Source: Gluconobacter sphaericus NBRC 12467
GTDB lineage: Bacteria; Pseudomonadota; Alphaproteobacteria; Acetobacterales; Acetobacteraceae
Direction: 5' to 3'
Assembly: GCF_006539125.1 (NCBI RefSeq)
Contig: NZ_BJMK01000006.1
Coordinates: 62,001 to 126,000, forward strand
Length of the DNA stretch: 64,000 nucleotides
Position numbers and translations under genes: made by a program. Of this stretch, positions 35,378-44,196 are shown piece after piece. The notes under the pieces were generated by a model. It was given only the letters and a program-made list of their open reading frames with translations. It had not been told where the DNA came from and did not search any database. Position 1 is the stretch's first letter, and each line of letters starts with the position of its first letter.

Positions 35378-36673
35378 ATGTCCGAAAATCGTTCCGTAAC
35401 CTTTGGTCTCGATGGCCTCAGCCGTCAGTTTCCAGTTCTGGAAGGAACGATCGGTCCGGATGTCGTGGACATGCGCGCTCTGTCCCAGAAAACGGGCGTC
35501 TTCTCCTTCGATCCTGGGCTGGGCAGTACCGCGACCTGCACCAGCGCCATCAGCTATATCGATGGTGACAAAGGCGTCCTGCTGCATCGTGGCTATCCGA
35601 TCAAAGACCTGGCCCTCAACGCCAGCTTTACCGAGACGGCCTATCTGCTGCTTTATGGTGAGCTTCCGACCGCCGCGCAGTATCAGGCGTTCCGTACGGA
35701 TATGAACACCCACCGGCTACTGAACGAGCAGATCCGGAATTTCTTCAATGGCTTCCGCCGAGATGCGCATCCCATGGCGATCCTGTGCGGAACAGTCGGC
35801 GCGCTTTCGGCCTTCTATCATGACGGGCTGGACATTTCAGAACCCAAAGCCCGGGACCTCTCGGCCCGTCGCCTGATCGCCAAGGTCCCGACCATCGCAG
35901 CCTGGGCCTATAAATATTCCATCGGCGAGCCCTTCATCTATCCCGATGAAGAAATGTCGTTCTCCGAGAACTTCCTGCACATGCTGTTTGCCCGCCCCGG
36001 AAACCATTACCGGGTCAATCCCGTACTGGCCCGCGCGATGGACCGCATCCTTCTCCTACATGCCGATCACGAGCAGAATGCCTCCACGACGACCGTCCGC
36101 CTCGTGGGCTCGACCGGTGCGAACCCCTATGCCTGTATCGCAGCTGGCATTGCCGCCCTGTGGGGGCCTGCGCATGGCGGCGCCAACGAGGCCGCACTCA
36201 GCATGCTGGAAACCATCGGTACCCGCGACGGTATTCCGGCCTTCCTCAGCGAGGTCAAAAACCGCAATTCCGGCGTGCGCCTGATGGGCTTTGGCCATCG
36301 TGTCTACAAAAACTTCGATCCACGCGCGAAGATCCTTCAGGCAACCTGCCACGAAGTCATCGAGGAACTCGGCCTTAAGCGCGATCCACTACTGGATCTG
36401 GCGATGGAACTGGAGCGCGTGGCCATGGAGGACGACTATTTCGTCAGCCGCCGTCTTTATCCAAATGTGGATTTCTATTCCGGACTGATCCTCAAGGCCC
36501 TCGGAATTCCCAAGAGTATGTTCACCGTTCTGTTCGCGGTCGCTCGGACAGTCGGCTGGATCAGTCAGTGGAAGGAAATGATCGAGGAACCGTCCGTGCG
36601 CATCAGCCGCCCGAGACAGCTCTATATCGGTGCAGCGGAACGGAGTTTCGTCCCCATGAGCGAGAGGCGCTGA
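35378..36673 (+). CDS. gltA: Citrate synthase (type II)
   Basis: This 431-residue citrate synthase has the catalytic motifs [10 protein letters not shown] (His near 229), [12 protein letters not shown] (His near 306) and the Asp in MEDDYF (about 350). It condenses oxaloacetate and acetyl-CoA. Length and N-terminal beta-rich region are of the large Gram-negative hexameric, NADH-sensitive type. It stands alone, without other TCA genes. The ATG follows an AT-rich leader of about 90 bp. The stop is 16 bp from the end of a convergent small gene. Confidence 0.96.
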   Translation: MSENRSVTFGLDGLSRQFPVLEGTIGPDVVDMRALSQKTGVFSFDPGLGSTATCTSAISYIDGDKGVLLHRGYPIKDLALNASFTETAYLLLYGELPTAAQYQAFRTDMNTHRLLNEQIRNFFNGFRRDAHPMAILCGTVGALSAFYHDGLDISEPKARDLSARRLIAKVPTIAAWAYKYSIGEPFIYPDEEMSFSENFLHMLFARPGNHYRVNPVLARAMDRILLLHADHEQNASTTTVRLVGSTGANPYACIAAGIAALWGPAHGGANEAALSMLETIGTRDGIPAFLSEVKNRNSGVRLMGFGHRVYKNFDPRAKILQATCHEVIEELGLKRDPLLDLAMELERVAMEDDYFVSRRLYPNVDFYSGLILKALGIPKSMFTVLFAVARTVGWISQWKEMIEEPSVRISRPRQLYIGAAERSFVPMSERR

Positions 36674-36689
36674 AGCGCCTCCGCAACAT

Positions 36690-36926
36690 TCAGCAGTCGC
36701 AGCCCGGAGTCTCGCCACGAGCCTGACGAACGACATGATGGTCGATCCATTCGGCCACGAGGCGACGTGCTTCCTTCACAGAAGCTTCGGGATGGTGGAT
36801 GCGATACAGCGTTGTGCAGGCCGCAAAGGCCTGCATGTCCGGCTGCCCGACTTCACGCAGTTCCTGATAGGCCGTTACAACAGCGCGTTCGCATTTCCGG
36901 CCGATCCGACTGGTCTCTATGCTCAC
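36690..36926 (-). CDS. Small cysteine-containing protein of unknown function, possibly iron-regulated
   Basis: This 78-residue protein starts at GTG 36926, with AGGA six bases upstream. The frame extends to 36995, but those residues cover the possible Fur box and look non-coding. It has four cysteines: one in RKCERAV, one in AFAACTT, and two in the terminal CDC. The rest is helical (ARRLVAEWIDHHVVRQAR). No known family is recognised. A Fur-box-like sequence lies 20 bp upstream, suggesting expression under iron limitation; that link is an inference. Confidence 0.6.
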   Translation of the reverse strand: MSIETSRIGRKCERAVVTAYQELREVGQPDMQAFAACTTLYRIHHPEASVKEARRLVAEWIDHHVVRQARGETPGCDC

Positions 36927-36945
36927 TTCTGTTCCTGCCGTAAAT

Positions 36946-36964
36946 GAGAATGAATATCGATATC
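36946..36964 (-). promoter_or_regulatory. Possible Fur box
   Basis: The 19-mer GAGAATGAATATCGATATC matches the classical Fur consensus GATAATGATAATCATTATC at 14 of 19 positions and contains the palindrome ATATCGATAT. It lies 20 bp upstream of the GTG start of the small gene at 36690-36926, where a repressor would block transcription. It is about 170 bp from pyrE, too far to be an obvious pyrE operator. Confidence 0.5.
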
Positions 36965-37052
36965 TCTCCCTAGAACTCCGGACGCTCCCATGCAAGCACG
37001 AAGATCGATGGGACCGGTGACACTGACAGGCAGCAGATAAAATTCACACACC

Positions 37053-37086
37053 CCGGAAGGGGAACATATTGCCCCTACCCTTCCCG
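37053..37086 (+). promoter_or_regulatory. Strong leader hairpin upstream of pyrE
   Basis: CCGGAAGGG (37053-37061) can pair with CCCTTCCCGG (37077-37086 region) with one bulge. A competing GGGG/CCCC pairing (37059-37062 with 37072-37075) is also possible. It lies about 48 bp before the pyrE ATG and lacks a following T-tract. It could be a leader structure or the end of an upstream transcript. Confidence 0.35.
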
Positions 37087-37133
37087 GCAACAGCCCGGTA
37101 AACCACGAGAAAACGACGTCAGCGGAGACAAGC

Positions 37134-37880
37134 ATGACCCAGTTCGCCGAAAGCCCGATGGCGGGCCGCACCCAGTGGGACCGTGACGCGGCCCTCACCA
37201 CGGCCCGTATCCTGCTTGAGATCAAGGCCATAAACTTCCGCCCGGAAGACCCCTACACCCTGACGTCCGGCTGGAAGTCCCCGGTCTATATCGACTGCCG
37301 CAAGATCATTTTCTTCCCACGCGCCCGCACCAAAATCATGGAACTGGCTGTTGAGAAGATCGGCCGTCACATCGGCTATGAAAGCATTGACGCCGTCGTG
37401 GGTGGCGAGACCGCCGGTATCCCGTTCGCCGCCTGGATTGCGGACCGGATGATGACCCCAATGGCCTATGTCCGCAAAAAGCCGAAGGGCTTCGGCCGCA
37501 ATGCGCAGATCGAAGGCGACGTGCCCGAAGGCATGCGCACCCTGCTGGTCGAGGACCTGACGACGGACGGCGCATCCAAGATCCGATTCGCCAATGCCCT
37601 GCGCGATGCAGGCGCCATCGTGAACCACACCTTCGTTGTATTCTTTTATGGCGTCTTCCCGGGCGCCCATAAGACACTGGCAGACATGGACATCTCGCTC
37701 CATTCGCTCTGCACCTGGTGGGACGTTCTGGAAGCCTGTGCAGGCGGCGACTACTTCTCCGAAAAGGACAGCGCCGAAGTCCGCCGCTTCCTGGAAGATC
37801 CCTGCGGCTGGTCCAAAAAGCATGGCGGCGTGAGCAGCGCGGAAGAAGCGCTGGCTCTCAAGGCCAAAGCCGAAGCCTGA
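37134..37880 (+). CDS. pyrE: Orotate phosphoribosyltransferase
   Basis: This 248-residue PRTase has the PRPP-binding motif TLLVEDLTTDGASK (about residues 137-150), KPKGFGRNAQIEG, and VVGGETAGIPFA. It makes orotidine monophosphate in UMP synthesis. It is somewhat longer than the 210-residue E. coli enzyme and matches the long alphaproteobacterial form. GGAGA lies six bases before the ATG. The stop shares a base with murI (TGATG). Confidence 0.95.
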   Translation: MTQFAESPMAGRTQWDRDAALTTARILLEIKAINFRPEDPYTLTSGWKSPVYIDCRKIIFFPRARTKIMELAVEKIGRHIGYESIDAVVGGETAGIPFAAWIADRMMTPMAYVRKKPKGFGRNAQIEGDVPEGMRTLLVEDLTTDGASKIRFANALRDAGAIVNHTFVVFFYGVFPGAHKTLADMDISLHSLCTWWDVLEACAGGDYFSEKDSAEVRRFLEDPCGWSKKHGGVSSAEEALALKAKAEA

Positions 37881-38725
37881 TGGACACTGGCGCATCCGTG
37901 CCAGCCGGCCGGAGTCTGGTTTTTGACTCCGGCATTGGCGGGATGGGTGTCGTGCAGGCCCTGCGCGACCTCCTCCCCGCCCTGCATATCGATTATCTCG
38001 CCGACACGGCTCTCTTCCCGTATGGCGAACAGCCTGACGATCTGCTGACCTCCCGGATCGTCAGCCTTCTGGTTGCCGCCTGCGAGCGCCTACAACCCGA
38101 CATTCTGGTTATTGCCTGCAACACCGCCAGCACAATTGCCCTGCCTGCCTTGCGGCAGCGCCTGAACATTCCCGTAGTCGGCTGCGTGCCACCGATCCGC
38201 TGGGCCGGCCGCGTCTCGACAAGCCGGGTCATCGGTCTGTTATCGACATCAGCCACGGCGCGACGCCCTTACATCCTCCGGCTTCATCAGGATTTTGCTC
38301 CCGACTGCCGCCTGATCACTCATGGTGCACGCCAACTGGCGGATCTGGCAGAGCGCGCCTTTCTGGGTGAGGCCATCGCGGATTCAGACGTACAATACGA
38401 ACTGACCTGCCTCTTCAGTCAGCCCCATGGCGGCGAGATCGACACTGTAGGCCTGGGCTGCACGCATTACACATTTTTGATGGACGCTTTCGAGCGCCTG
38501 TCTCCCCCCGGCATCACCTGGCTGGACCCGGCCCCGGCCGTCGCACGGCAGGTCCGAACAATCCTTCAGGAGGCATCCTGCTCCTCAGCAACATCCCGCC
38601 CCGGCAGACTTCTGATGACCCGCGCACCACAGAACGCCGCAAGACTGGAAGGGGCAGCGCAAAAACTTGGTTTTTCGCAATGGGATGTGTTTTCGGTTCC
38701 CGCACCAGGCATGGCGGAAGCCTGA
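37880..38725 (+). CDS. murI: Glutamate racemase
   Basis: This 281-residue racemase has FDSGIGGMGV at the N-terminus (Asp16-Ser17), the first catalytic Cys in IACNTAS (Cys80) and the second in GLGCTHYTF (about Cys194). It supplies D-glutamate for peptidoglycan. The ATG at 37880 overlaps the pyrE stop; the frame is open upstream only as pyrE shadow. A bidirectional terminator follows. Confidence 0.93.
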   Translation: MDTGASVPAGRSLVFDSGIGGMGVVQALRDLLPALHIDYLADTALFPYGEQPDDLLTSRIVSLLVAACERLQPDILVIACNTASTIALPALRQRLNIPVVGCVPPIRWAGRVSTSRVIGLLSTSATARRPYILRLHQDFAPDCRLITHGARQLADLAERAFLGEAIADSDVQYELTCLFSQPHGGEIDTVGLGCTHYTFLMDAFERLSPPGITWLDPAPAVARQVRTILQEASCSSATSRPGRLLMTRAPQNAARLEGAAQKLGFSQWDVFSVPAPGMAEA

Positions 38726-38727
38726 AA

Positions 38728-38759
38728 AAACGCCCTGTCCACTCAGGAGCAGGGCGTTT
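38728..38759. terminator. Bidirectional rho-independent terminator between murI and polyprenyl synthase
   Basis: AAACGCCCTG (38728-38737) and CAGGGCGTTT (38750-38759) form a 10-bp stem with a 12-base loop. A-rich sequence on the left and T-rich sequence on the right allow termination in both directions. It lies 2 bp after murI and 9 bp from the convergent gene end. Confidence 0.88.
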
Positions 38760-38768
38760 CAAAGTGTA

Positions 38769-39824
38769 TCAGCGTGCGCGATCGACGGTGTACTGGACCG
38801 TCTCCGTCATAAGGCGCCGCAGTTCACTATCGGGAAAAATCGACAACGCATCCACAGCCTCTGCGGCATAAGCCTGCGCACGGGCGATCGTCGTTGCAAT
38901 GGCACCCGTCTTCTCTATCAGGGCCAGGGCATGCGGCAGATCGGCTTCCGTCTGCTCGCCCTTTTCAATGACTCGTTCCCAAAAAGCGCGATCTTCGGGA
39001 GAGCCGGATTCATAGGCAGCTAGAACCGGCAGCGTGATCTTGCCTTCACGCATGTCGTCGCCAATCGTCTTGCCCAGAACCTGCTGGTCGGCGGCATAAT
39101 CCAGCGCATCGTCAACAAGCTGGAACGCCATGCCCAGATTAGTGCCGAAACGGTCCAACGCCACTTCTTCCGCTTCCGGACGATCCGCGACAACCGCGCC
39201 AACCCGACAAGCCGCCGCGAACAGGGCAGCCGTCTTGCCGTGGATGACTTCAAGATAACGATCGACCGGTGTGGACAGGTCGTTCTGCGTCACCATCTGC
39301 AGAACTTCACCTTCGGCAATGGTTGCCGACGCGTCGGACAGAATTGCCATAACCTTGAGCGACCCGTCCGCTGTCATCAGCTGGAACGACCGCGCAAACA
39401 GAAAGTCCCCTACCAGAACGGAGGCCTTGTTGCCGAAGACGGCATTGGCCGACGCCAGACCACGACGCAGATTGCTCTCATCGACCACGTCATCGTGAAG
39501 CAGCGTTGCTGTATGGATGAACTCCACGCAGGCCGCCAGCCCGACATGACGCTGATTTTCGGGAGTCGACTGATAACCACACAAGCGGGAGGCAGCGAGC
39601 GTCAGCAATGGCCGCAGACGCTTGCCACCAGCCGCGACAAGATGGGCGCCAAGCTGTGGAATGAGCGGAACCGGGCTCTCCATCCGCGCAATGATCGCAC
39701 GGTTGCAGGCCTGCATGTCCTGTTCCAGGTAGGCGGACAGAGCGGAAAGGGCGCTCTCGCCCCCTGCATCCCTGACCACAGCTTTCTCAACGGTCGCAGA
39801 AACGTCCGGTGCGGCAGAATCCAA
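38769..39824 (-). CDS. ispB: Long-chain polyprenyl diphosphate synthase (octaprenyl/decaprenyl type)
   Basis: This 351-residue trans-prenyltransferase has both aspartate-rich motifs: LLHDDVVDESNLRRG (about residue 110) and FQLVDDALDY (about 237). GGKRLRPLL precedes the first. The residue five positions before the first motif is small (THTAT context), as in enzymes making long chains. It makes the ubiquinone side chain, supplying UbiA, which is encoded later in this window. It starts at TTG 39824 with GGAG nine bases upstream; no ATG occurs until residue 37. Chain length is inferred. Confidence 0.9.
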   Translation of the reverse strand: MDSAAPDVSATVEKAVVRDAGGESALSALSAYLEQDMQACNRAIIARMESPVPLIPQLGAHLVAAGGKRLRPLLTLAASRLCGYQSTPENQRHVGLAACVEFIHTATLLHDDVVDESNLRRGLASANAVFGNKASVLVGDFLFARSFQLMTADGSLKVMAILSDASATIAEGEVLQMVTQNDLSTPVDRYLEVIHGKTAALFAAACRVGAVVADRPEAEEVALDRFGTNLGMAFQLVDDALDYAADQQVLGKTIGDDMREGKITLPVLAAYESGSPEDRAFWERVIEKGEQTEADLPHALALIEKTGAIATTIARAQAYAAEAVDALSIFPDSELRRLMTETVQYTVDRAR

Positions 39825-39974
39825 GGGTCATTACTCCAGTTCCCGCAGCGGACCCGGAGACTGGCCCAGGACCGCACGGGCACGATATGATGTGGCGTGG
39901 CCCCGTTCTTTCTCTCCCATCGCAGGAAGAACGAACGGACCATGTAACGCCGGACGACAGGTTGGGAAGATCAT

Positions 39975-40829
39975 ATGAGCGGCAGCAGGAAGACGGTCAA
40001 CCCATTGCCCCGCCCGAAGTCCCTTACCGCTCCCCTATCTGCCCCTCCTACCCCCGCCAGGGAAGAGGGTTTCCTACTGGGCGGGCGTGTGCGCTACGAT
40101 CAGTTCACCAAAGGCTACAGGACCGGGCTTGAGCCTGTCCTCATGGCGGCCTCGATCCCCGCAAAACCTGGCGAAACGGTACTGGAAGGAGGATGCGGCG
40201 CAGGGGCTGCCCTGCTTTGCCTCTCGGCGCGCATTCCGGGGGTGCATGGAGTCGGCCTGGAGTCCGATCCCGAGACACAGGCGCTGGCCGAACAGAATAT
40301 CCGCAATAACCAGCTTTTGGAGAATACCCCGAAACTCCGGATACTTCAGGCCCATCTGCCGGCTATCCCCCGGAGCCTGCGTGCTCTCACCCCCACAGCG
40401 AACGGCCGCTTCCATCACGTCATGGCCAACCCACCATGGCACAGCCCTTCCGGGCCCCCCTCGCCTGACAACCGACGCCGTCTGGCACTGAGCGCGGAAA
40501 CGACCACGCCGGAAGACTGGATCTGCGCTATGACGAAATGGGTGCTTCCGGGCGGGACACTGACATTTATTCTCTCCGCTGCCGTTGCGGACCGGGCGTG
40601 TCAGACATTGCTGGAAAATGGATGTGGTTCGATCCAGCTCTATCCCTTCTGGCCCCGTCATGGACGTGAAGCAAAGCTGGTTCTGGTCCGCGCGGTGCAT
40701 GGAGGCCGCGGGATTTTCCGGTTGCGAGCCGGGCTGGTCCTGCATGAGGCAGATGGCCGCTTCACTGCCGCGGCCGAGCGCGTCCTGCGTGACGGAGAAG
40801 CCCTGCCCGAAAGCGAAGCTTCTCCTTGA
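39975..40829 (+). CDS. TrmN6-like SAM-dependent methyltransferase
   Basis: This 284-residue class I methyltransferase has SAM motif I VLEGGCGAGAALLCL (about residues 72-86), VGLESDPE and the catalytic NPPWHSP (about 152-158). That last motif is typical of N6-adenine methylases such as TrmN6, which modifies A37 of tRNA-Val. The N-terminal GGRVRYDQFTKGYRTGLEPVLMAA is the family signature. The first 30 residues are proline-rich and variable. The gene is divergent from the polyprenyl synthase gene across 150 bp. Confidence 0.85.
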   Translation: MSGSRKTVNPLPRPKSLTAPLSAPPTPAREEGFLLGGRVRYDQFTKGYRTGLEPVLMAASIPAKPGETVLEGGCGAGAALLCLSARIPGVHGVGLESDPETQALAEQNIRNNQLLENTPKLRILQAHLPAIPRSLRALTPTANGRFHHVMANPPWHSPSGPPSPDNRRRLALSAETTTPEDWICAMTKWVLPGGTLTFILSAAVADRACQTLLENGCGSIQLYPFWPRHGREAKLVLVRAVHGGRGIFRLRAGLVLHEADGRFTAAAERVLRDGEALPESEASP

Positions 40830-40836
40830 GCAGGTC

Positions 40837-41856
40837 TTAGCTGAAGACGTTGCCTTCGAACGCTTCTTCCCATGTCCCGGACGTAGACGCACGGGAGTAT
40901 TCGGTCGAGCGGTTCTCGAAGAAATTTGCGTGCTCGACGGCATTCAGCATGTCGTCGATCCACGGCAGCGGGTTGCTTTCCTGCCCATAAACCGGGTCCA
41001 GGCCCAGCTGCGTCAGACGACGGTCAGCAATGAAGCGGATGTACTTCTTCACGTCGTCAGAGGACATGCCTTCAACCGGCCCCATCTCGAAGCACAGATC
41101 AATAAACGCATCTTCATGCTCGACCGTGGTGCGGCAGATCTGCGTCAGTTCCTCGCGGAAATCCGGAGTCCAAATTTCGCTGTTTTCGCGGACGAAGGTA
41201 CGGAACAGGCGGATCATGGACAGGCAGTGCAGCGTCTCGTCACGCACCGACCAGGACACGATCTGCCCCATGCCCTTGAGCTTGTTGAAGCGTGGGAAAT
41301 TCAGCAGGATCGCGAAGGACGCAAAAAGCTGAAGCCCTTCCATGAACGCCCCGAAGGCCGCCATGGTCTTGGCGATTTCACGCTTGTTGTCGATGTTAAA
41401 CGACTGCATGAAATCGTATTTGTCCTTCATCTCCTTGTATTTCAGGAAGGCCGAATACTCGGTCTCGGGCATTCCGATGGTGTCAAGGAGATGGGAATAC
41501 GCGGCGATGTGAATCGTCTCGATATTCGAGAACGCGGACAGCATCATCAGCACTTCGGTCGGTTTAAAGACCTGACTGTAATACTTCATGTACGCGGAGT
41601 TCACCTCCACGTCCGACTGCGTGAAGAAGCGGAAGATCTGCGTCACGAGATGACGCTCGGCTTCCGTCAGCGTCCGGTGCCAGTCCTTCACATCATCTGC
41701 CAGCGGCACTTCCTCAGGCAGCCAGTGAACGCGCTGCTGGGTCAGCCAGGCATCATAGGCCCAAGGATAGCGGAACGGCTTGTAGACCGGATTGGCGGTC
41801 ATCAGGTCGAAATGCTGTTCGTCCGGCATGCCGGAGATCGGGGTGGTGTCGCTCAT
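40837..41856 (-). CDS. nrdB: Class Ia ribonucleotide reductase beta subunit
   Basis: This 339-residue ferritin-fold subunit carries iron ligands in FFTQSDVEVN, SNIETIHIAAYSHL, FMEGLQLFASFAI and RDETLHCLSM. The tyrosine in IAAYSHL aligns with the radical Tyr of E. coli NrdB (SRSYTHI), so it is a tyrosyl-radical enzyme rather than a class Ic phenylalanine form. It supplies the radical for deoxynucleotide synthesis by NrdA. AAGGA lies eight bases before the ATG. It is 25 bp downstream of nrdA in the same operon. Confidence 0.94.
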   Translation of the reverse strand: MSDTTPISGMPDEQHFDLMTANPVYKPFRYPWAYDAWLTQQRVHWLPEEVPLADDVKDWHRTLTEAERHLVTQIFRFFTQSDVEVNSAYMKYYSQVFKPTEVLMMLSAFSNIETIHIAAYSHLLDTIGMPETEYSAFLKYKEMKDKYDFMQSFNIDNKREIAKTMAAFGAFMEGLQLFASFAILLNFPRFNKLKGMGQIVSWSVRDETLHCLSMIRLFRTFVRENSEIWTPDFREELTQICRTTVEHEDAFIDLCFEMGPVEGMSSDDVKKYIRFIADRRLTQLGLDPVYGQESNPLPWIDDMLNAVEHANFFENRSTEYSRASTSGTWEEAFEGNVFS

Positions 41857-41881
41857 GATCGCGTCCTTTCAAATCCCGCCA

Positions 41882-43858
41882 TTACTGGCAGGACAGGCAC
41901 TCTTCGTAATCGCCGCTGCTCATTTCGCCGCGCGGGGCGGCCTGAGCCGTGGCTTCGTATTTTTCGTCTTCCAGAATGTCGCTCTTTACCGCCAGCGTGG
42001 ACACCGCATCGGCGCGCTGCACGGACAGGGAGCGGCAGTAATAGAGAGACTTCAGGCCCTTCTTCCAGGCCTGAAAATGGATCTGATGCAGGTCACGCTT
42101 GTGCACGTCAGCGGGCAGGAACAGATTGACCGACTGCGCCTGACAGATGAACGGCGCACGATCGGCGGCATGCTCCACAACCCAGCGCTGGTCGAGCTCG
42201 AACGCCGTCTTGAACACGTCCTTCTCATCCTGCGTCAGGAAATCGAGATTCTGCACCGAGCCCTTGTTCAGCGTAATCGCCGACCAGACTTCGTCCGTGT
42301 CCTGCCCACGCTCTTCCAGAATTTTCTTCAGGTGGCGGTTGCGCACCGAGAACGAGCCCGACAACGTTTTCTGCAGGAACACGTTCGCACTGATCGGCTC
42401 AATGCCCGGGCTGGCATTGCCCGTGATGATGGAGATCGAGGCCGTCGGCGCAATGGCAAGCTTGTGCGAGAAGCGCTCCATAAAGCCGTATTCGGCGGCA
42501 TCCGGGCACGGCCCGCGCAATTCTGCCAGATGCTTCGATGCAGCATCGGCCTGCTTGCGGATATGTTCAAAAATCTTCCGGTTCCAGACCTTCGCCATCA
42601 CAGACTCGAACGGGATCATCCGGGCCTGCAGAAAGGAATGGAACCCCATCACGCCCAGACCGACCGAACGCTCGCGGGCAGCCGCGTATTTAGCACGCGC
42701 CATATCATCCGGTGCGCGGTCGATGAAGTCCTGCAGCACATTGTCGAGGAACAGCATGACGTCCTCGATGAACTGCGGGTCATCCTTCCACTCGTCCCAG
42801 GTCTCAAGATTGAGCGAGGACAGGCAGCACACGGCTGTCCGGTTCTTGCCATGATGGTCAATACCGGTCGGCAGCGTAATCTCGGCGCAGAGATTGGAGG
42901 TCTTCACTTCCAGCCCAGCCAGCTTGTGATGCTCCGGACGGGCGCGGTTCACATGATCGGAATAGATGATGTAGGGCTCGCCCTGCTCCATCCGCGCCGT
43001 CAGGATCCGAATCCACAGACCCCGCGCCGACACCTTGCGGATCGTGCTGTGATCCTTCGGAGAGAGCAGCGCCCATTCTTCGTCCGCCTCGACCGCACGC
43101 ATGAACGCATCCGTCACGAGCACACCGTGATGGAGGTTCAGCGCCTTGCGGTTCGGATCACCGCCCGTCGGACGGCGCATCTCGACGAATTCTTCCACTT
43201 CCGGATGCCAGACCGGCAGATACACGGCTGCCGAGCCACGACGGAGCGAGCCCTGCGAAATCGCAAGCGTCAGGCTGTCCATAACGCGGATGAAGGGAAT
43301 GACACCGGACGTCTTGCCGTTACGGCCAATATTTTCGCCGATGGAGCGCAGATTGCCCCAGTACGACCCGATGCCGCCGCCCTTGGACGCCAGCCAGACA
43401 TTCTCGTTCCACAGCCCCACGATTCCCGAAAGGCTGTCTTCAGCCTCGTTCAGGAAGCAGGAAATTGGAAGACCGCGCTCAGTGCCTCCATTGGACAGAA
43501 CGGGTGTGGCGGGCATGAACCAGTGGCGGGAAATATAGTCGTAAATCCGCTGCGCATGACCCGCATCCGCGCCGTAATAAGACGCCACACGCGCGAAAAG
43601 CGACTGATAGTCCTCGCCCGGCAGCAGATAACGATTGTTCAGCGTAGCCTTACCGAAATCCGTCAGCAAAGAATCGCGCGAACGATCCACACGCACGGCG
43701 TGATGACCCGGAAGCTGCACAACATCATCGAACATGTCCGCGGAATCGGCATCACCCGGAAGCGGTGCTTCACCGATGGGATGGTTGAGCGGCGAATGCA
43801 CGTCATGCGGTCGGTCGGACTGATCGGGCACGTCCATCGTCACGTCATGAAGGGTCAT
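41882..43858 (-). CDS. nrdA: Class Ia ribonucleotide reductase alpha subunit
   Basis: This 658-residue catalytic subunit starts at ATG 43858, six bases after GGAGA; an upstream GTG at 43900 is open but less likely. It has the active-site region PISCFLNEAEDSLSGIV, NLCAEITLP, the thiyl-site region TAVCCLSSLNLE, and PTASISIITGNASPGIEP. The C-terminal redox shuttle cysteines are in EECLSCQ. It seems to lack an N-terminal ATP-cone, since only about 60 polar residues precede the core, so dATP control may be absent or carried elsewhere. Two NrdR-like boxes lie upstream. Confidence 0.94.
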   Translation of the reverse strand: MTLHDVTMDVPDQSDRPHDVHSPLNHPIGEAPLPGDADSADMFDDVVQLPGHHAVRVDRSRDSLLTDFGKATLNNRYLLPGEDYQSLFARVASYYGADAGHAQRIYDYISRHWFMPATPVLSNGGTERGLPISCFLNEAEDSLSGIVGLWNENVWLASKGGGIGSYWGNLRSIGENIGRNGKTSGVIPFIRVMDSLTLAISQGSLRRGSAAVYLPVWHPEVEEFVEMRRPTGGDPNRKALNLHHGVLVTDAFMRAVEADEEWALLSPKDHSTIRKVSARGLWIRILTARMEQGEPYIIYSDHVNRARPEHHKLAGLEVKTSNLCAEITLPTGIDHHGKNRTAVCCLSSLNLETWDEWKDDPQFIEDVMLFLDNVLQDFIDRAPDDMARAKYAAARERSVGLGVMGFHSFLQARMIPFESVMAKVWNRKIFEHIRKQADAASKHLAELRGPCPDAAEYGFMERFSHKLAIAPTASISIITGNASPGIEPISANVFLQKTLSGSFSVRNRHLKKILEERGQDTDEVWSAITLNKGSVQNLDFLTQDEKDVFKTAFELDQRWVVEHAADRAPFICQAQSVNLFLPADVHKRDLHQIHFQAWKKGLKSLYYCRSLSVQRADAVSTLAVKSDILEDEKYEATAQAAPRGEMSSGDYEECLSCQ

Positions 43859-43926
43859 TCGCTCTCTCCGCAGGGCATCTATTTTCGAAATCTTGAGCAC
43901 TCATTTCCATCACTCCGAACCCGACC

Positions 43927-43947
43927 GCAAGCACGAAGTTCGCTTGC
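43927..43947 (-). repeat. Hairpin in the nrdA leader
   Basis: GCAAGC (43927-43932) and GCTTGC (43942-43947) form a 6-bp stem. The loop holds a further GAA/TTC pairing. It lies in the transcribed leader about 70 bp before the nrdA ATG, between the NrdR boxes and the gene. Function is unknown. Confidence 0.35.
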
Positions 43948-43976
43948 AAAATCGGCAGAGCTGTGAATTGGACCTA

Positions 43977-44021
43977 TCCCATATCTAGGGAGAGAATTCG
44001 TTAATGCCCCTAGATATAGTA
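43977..44021 (-). promoter_or_regulatory. Tandem NrdR-like boxes upstream of nrdAB
   Basis: CCCATATCTAGGG (43978-43990) and, on the opposite strand, ACTATATCTAGGGG (44007-44020) share the core ATATCTAGGG. Their centres are 31 bp apart, the spacing typical of paired 16-bp NrdR sites (three helical turns). They lie about 120-160 bp before the nrdA start. The remaining intergenic region (43859-44196) holds the leader hairpin and the osmC promoter region; no gene is seen. Confidence 0.7.
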
Positions 44022-44196
44022 GCAACCGCAGAAAACCGCCCCTAAGCATTGTTATCCCAAGAGTTTTCCCCCGGAGCATTTTCCCGGTGTGTGATACCGG
44101 TCACAGGATTGGGAAATTTCGTGAACATCACGTCGAGCAACGATCCACGCAACACCACGTTTGGGGATCCAAGCCCACAAAACGAAAGAGCCCATT

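Noticed and set aside
40585-42129. 514-codon plus-strand frame spanning the methylase end and nrdB
   Set aside because: It starts inside the TrmN6-like gene in another frame and runs antisense to nrdB; no protein-like pattern.
41792-43966. 724-codon open frame on the plus strand opposite nrdA
   Set aside because: It is antisense to a clear nrdA with all motifs; the translation is rich in Arg, His and Gln with no domain pattern, typical of a GC-rich shadow frame.
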